From an uncultured Bacteroidales bacterium (GTDB taxonomy: Bacteria > Bacteroidota > Bacteroidia > Bacteroidales > UBA932): DNA of 8,180 bases. The notes under the pieces were generated by a model. That model was given only the letters and a program-made list of their open reading frames with translations, did not search any database and was not told the origin of the DNA. This document shows, one piece after another, positions 6,405-8,180 of this stretch (its first letter is position 1; every line of letters begins with the position of its first letter). The position numbers were made by a program, and so were the translations under genes. The DNA is taken from NCBI GenBank assembly GCA_934700615.1, contig CAKUXR010000050.1, forward strand, positions 1-8,180, given 5' to 3'.

Positions 6405-6435
6405 CAAAAATAATCAGATTTTTATTATATACGAA
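6405..6435 (-). promoter_or_regulatory. tdh promoter
   Basis: On the minus strand TATTTTTG (6412 to 6405) is a full match to TAnnTTTG. Nineteen base pairs upstream is TTCG (6435 to 6432), three of four to TTTG. The start point would be near 6398, giving a leader of about 35 nt before the ATG at 6363. This placement is the main argument against the upstream GTG start. Confidence 0.6.
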
Positions 6436-6450
6436 GAAAAATGTAATAAA
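6421..6450. promoter_or_regulatory. 10-bp inverted repeat, candidate operator shared by tdh and kbl
   Basis: TTTATTATAT (6421-6430) and ATGTAATAAA (6441-6450) are inverted copies that match at nine of ten positions. A 10-bp spacer puts their centres 20 bp apart, two helical turns. The spacer covers the tdh -33 box, and the right arm ends 14 bp before a weak -7-like site for kbl. A bound dimer could affect both genes. The region is A/T-rich, so chance symmetry is possible. Confidence 0.4.
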
Positions 6451-6464
6451 TCGTTAAATACTTG

Positions 6465-6472
6465 GATTTTTG
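6465..6472 (+). promoter_or_regulatory. Weak candidate -7 box for kbl
   Basis: GATTTTTG matches seven of eight positions of TAnnTTTG on the plus strand, but no TTTG is found 19-21 bp upstream. It would give a leader of about 95 nt. No better plus-strand site exists in the 215-bp divergent gap, so kbl may need an activator or use a different sigma factor. Confidence 0.25.
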
Positions 6473-6578
6473 CTTAAGAATGTCTAATTTTCGGAATCGG
6501 AAGGTCAATGTCAGGCTCGCATACCTGCAGGACTCGAAACTGAACAAATTTTAAGGAATATTAAAACATAATAGACCA

Positions 6579-7766
6579 ATGTACGGAAAAATGAAAGAGC
6601 ATCTCAGCAAAACTCTCGCTGAGATTCGTGAAGCAGGTCTCTACAAAGAGGAGCGCCTGATAGAGAGTTCTCAGTCTGCCGCTATCCAGGTAGGAGGAAA
6701 AGAAGTACTCAACTTCTGCGCGAACAACTATCTCGGCCTCGCCAATGATCCACGCCTCGTAAAAGCTTCAGCAGAAATGATGGAGAATAGAGGATTCGGT
6801 ATGGCTTCAGTACGATTCATCTGCGGTACTCAGGATATCCACAAACAGCTTGAGAAGGCTATCAGCGAGTATTTCCATACAGAGGATACCATTTTGTACG
6901 CAGCATGCTTCGATGCAAACGGCGGTGTCTTCGAGCCACTTCTCACTGATGAAGATGCAATCATTTCAGACGCATTGAACCACGCCTCCATCATTGACGG
7001 TGTACGCCTCTGCAAAGCAAAGAGATACCGTTATGCCAATGCAGACATGGAAGATCTCGAGCGCTGCCTTCAGGAAGCTCAGGCCCAGAGATTCAGAATC
7101 ATCGTTACCGACGGTGTTTTCTCAATGGACGGAAACGTGGCTCCTGTCGACAAGATCTGCGAGCTGGCAGAGAAGTATGATGCTCTCGTAATGGTCGATG
7201 AGTCACACTCTGCGGGAGTTGTCGGCGCAACAGGTCATGGTGTAAGTGAGCTTACCAATACATATGGCAAGGTAGATATCTATACCGGAACTCTCGGCAA
7301 GGCCTTTGGCGGTGCCATGGGCGGATTCACAACCGGCAGAAAGGAAATCATTGACCTTCTCAGACAGAGAAGCCGTCCTTATCTCTTCTCGAATTCATTG
7401 GCTCCTTGCGTCATCGGCGCGAGCCTCGAAGTTTTCCGCATCCTCGGCGAAAGCAACGACCTTCACGACAAGCTCGTTGAAAACGTGGAATATTTCAGGG
7501 ACAAGATGATGGCTGCCGGCTTCGACATCAAGCCTACACAGAGTGCCATTTGTGCCGTAATGCTCTATGACGCAAGACTTTCACAGGTATTTGCAGCCAA
7601 GATGCAGGAGGAAGGCATCTATGTAACTGGTTTCTACTACCCTGTCGTGCCTAAGGAGCAGGCCAGAATCCGTGTCCAGCTTTCTGCCGCCCATACCCGC
7701 GAGCAGCTTGACAAGTGTATCGCAGCATTCATCAAGGTCGGCAAGGAACTCGGCGTTCTCAAATAG
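6579..7766 (+). CDS. kbl: Glycine C-acetyltransferase (2-amino-3-ketobutyrate CoA ligase)
   Basis: A 395-residue PLP enzyme of the alpha-oxoamine synthase family, class II aminotransferase fold. It cleaves 2-amino-3-ketobutyrate with CoA to glycine and acetyl-CoA, the second step of threonine catabolism; the reverse reaction is also possible. It is very close to E. coli Kbl (398 residues). Shared segments include NFCANNYLGLAN (45-56), ASVRFICGTQD (76-86), DALNHASIIDGVRLCKAKRY (131-150), TDGVFSMDG (177-185), VDESHSAG (206-213), GTLGKAFGG (237-245) with the PLP lysine K241, RQRSRPYLFSNSLAP (262-276) and EGIYVTGFYYPVVPK (345-359). PLP-contacting H135, D207 and H210 are all present. The ATG at 6579 matches the E. 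coli N-terminus in length. No Shine-Dalgarno lies close upstream. The divergent tdh makes the substrate 2-amino-3-ketobutyrate far more likely than those of the BioF, HemA or serine palmitoyltransferase relatives. Confidence 0.97.
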   Translation: MYGKMKEHLSKTLAEIREAGLYKEERLIESSQSAAIQVGGKEVLNFCANNYLGLANDPRLVKASAEMMENRGFGMASVRFICGTQDIHKQLEKAISEYFHTEDTILYAACFDANGGVFEPLLTDEDAIISDALNHASIIDGVRLCKAKRYRYANADMEDLERCLQEAQAQRFRIIVTDGVFSMDGNVAPVDKICELAEKYDALVMVDESHSAGVVGATGHGVSELTNTYGKVDIYTGTLGKAFGGAMGGFTTGRKEIIDLLRQRSRPYLFSNSLAPCVIGASLEVFRILGESNDLHDKLVENVEYFRDKMMAAGFDIKPTQSAICAVMLYDARLSQVFAAKMQEEGIYVTGFYYPVVPKEQARIRVQLSAAHTREQLDKCIAAFIKVGKELGVLK

Positions 7767-7793
7767 CCGTCAATTCCTGACTGAACAACTGAT

Positions 7794-7829
7794 ATGGGAC
7801 TGTCCGGTAATTTCGGGCAGTCCCATTTT
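7794..7829 (+). terminator. Rho-independent terminator of kbl
   Basis: ATGGGACTG (7794-7802) pairs perfectly with CAGTCCCAT (7818-7826). The stem continues with a U-G wobble and CCG/CGG around the loop GTAATTT. It begins 27 bp after the kbl stop. The U-run is short (TTTT, 7826-7829, then GTAT), but a 13-bp stem is strong. Confidence 0.85.
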
Positions 7830-7857
7830 GTATCCTGTCATCCCTGCTTACCCGGCA

Positions 7858-7876
7858 AAAAATGTCCTACATTTTT
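7858..7876. repeat. Perfect 8-bp A/T-rich inverted repeat with 3-nt loop
   Basis: AAAAATGT (7858-7865) and ACATTTTT (7869-7876) are exact inverted copies around CCT. Poly-A precedes and poly-T ends it, so either strand gives a short hairpin ending in U residues. It lies 32 bp after the kbl terminator and could be a back-up terminator, or a leftward terminator for something to the right, but no leftward gene is there. Confidence 0.45.
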
Positions 7877-7920
7877 GTGATTTCAAAAGTGTAAATGAAG
7901 TGGTTTTTGAAGACACAAAG

Positions 7921-7953
7921 ATTTAAAAATCATCACAGAAATTTAAGAATCAT
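7921..7953. repeat. 13-bp direct repeat, 20-bp period, upstream of the right-edge gene
   Basis: ATTTAAAAATCAT (7921-7933) and ATTTAAGAATCAT (7941-7953) agree at 12 of 13 positions and are exactly 20 bp apart. Outer AAGATTT (7918-7924) and AAATCTT (7956-7962) add an inverted component. Direct repeats two helical turns apart are a common layout for response regulators and activators. The gene served would be the partial one at 8122. Confidence 0.45.
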
Positions 7954-7997
7954 AAAAATCTTCTGAAACCACCCGCCATTTTGGGGCATTTCGCCAC

Positions 7998-8034
7998 ATT
8001 TTCGTGTTTTACGCGAAAATTTTATATAGTATTG
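7998..8034 (+). promoter_or_regulatory. Dyad and possible promoter in front of the right-edge gene
   Basis: ATTTTCGTG (7998-8006) and CGCGAAAAT (8012-8020) are inverted copies with one G-T difference and a 5-nt centre. Directly after comes TAGTATTG (8027-8034), seven of eight to TAnnTTTG. The dyad covers the place where the -33 box should be (a TTTT at 8007-8010 is the best candidate), so it could be an operator. Transcription would give a leader of about 80 nt. Confidence 0.35.
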
Positions 8035-8121
8035 CAACCTTGATTGACGCACGACCAGCCGGTTCACGACCGCCGATGTCAATGTCAATAATTTGTTATA
8101 ATCAAAATAATACTTAATTTT

Positions 8122-8180
8122 ATGACAGAATTAGTCAAGGTTGGAAGCGAGGGCAAGTACATCGACCTGATGGTCGACTG
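8122..8180 (+). CDS. Start of an unidentified gene, cut by the right window edge
   Basis: The frame opens with an ATG behind an A/T-rich leader without Shine-Dalgarno, like the other starts in this window. It gives MTELVKVGSEGKYIDLMVD and then an incomplete codon TG. There is no signal peptide, so a cytosolic protein is likely. Nineteen residues are too few for a family call. The KYIDLMVD segment loosely recalls the start of Rpn-like PD-(D/E)XK nuclease-family proteins in Bacteroidales, but this is a weak guess. It is preceded by about 290 bp of non-coding DNA, so it is probably the first gene of its own unit. Confidence 0.5.
   Translation, partial: MTELVKVGSEGKYIDLMVD

Noticed and set aside
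6364..6405. N-terminal extension of tdh from the GTG at 6405
   Set aside because: The GTG overlaps the -7 box, and the SDR fold begins right after the ATG at 6363.
6524..6531. Perfect 8-bp palindrome CCTGCAGG
   Set aside because: It is short and isolated, has no second copy nearby and does not lie at a promoter position.
6504..8087. Shared 10-mer GTCAATGTCA at 6504-6513 and 8078-8087
   Set aside because: In a window of this size many 10-mers recur by chance; the flanks differ completely.
1..8180. CRISPR array, tRNA/rRNA genes, insertion sequence ends or phage genes
   Set aside because: I found no regularly spaced long repeats, no tRNA cloverleaf or rRNA segments, and no transposase or integrase frame.

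Overview
The window looks like a piece of chromosome from a member of the Bacteroidales (Bacteroidota); the genus cannot be resolved. The reasons are: promoter-like sites of the TTTG / TAnnTTTG type used by the Bacteroidota primary sigma factor; start codons without Shine-Dalgarno sequences behind A/T-rich leaders; surface lipoproteins with acidic residues right after the lipid cysteine; and a short-chain (GalE-like) threonine dehydrogenase beside kbl. I see no insertion sequence, phage gene, CRISPR array, tRNA or rRNA.

Layout from left to right. At 1-60 a near-perfect promoter fires leftward out of the window, with two copies of a 13-bp repeat around its -33 box. Next are two leftward genes, each with its own terminator: a compact PgeF/YfiH-family (DUF152) protein (305-997) and a secreted esterase with an N-terminal Ig-like module and a CE1-type alpha/beta-hydrolase domain (1308-2435). 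Divergent from the esterase is a two-gene rightward operon of surface lipoproteins. The first has two Big_2 (bacterial Ig-like) domains and a C-terminal domain like DUF1566/Lcl (2688-3779). The second has four divergent FN3-like repeats with helical insertions (3786-5309). A bidirectional hairpin terminator at 5351-5388 separates this operon from the convergent tdh gene.

The right half carries the two-step threonine-to-glycine pathway as a divergent pair. The leftward gene is an SDR-type L-threonine 3-dehydrogenase (best start 6363). The rightward gene is glycine C-acetyltransferase, Kbl (6579-7766). Together they convert threonine + NAD+ + CoA into glycine + acetyl-CoA + NADH. Their shared 215-bp intergenic region holds a 10-bp inverted repeat that overlaps the tdh -33 region and could be a common operator. 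After the kbl terminator there are about 290 bp of A/T-rich non-coding DNA with a 20-bp-spaced direct repeat, a dyad and a possible promoter. These lead to the first 19 codons of a gene cut by the window edge.

Most of the content is ordinary for this group. What merits a second look is the regulatory DNA (left-edge promoter with repeats, tdh-kbl inverted repeat, repeats before the right-edge gene), the unusually short PgeF N-terminus, and the function of the lipoprotein pair, which is unknown.
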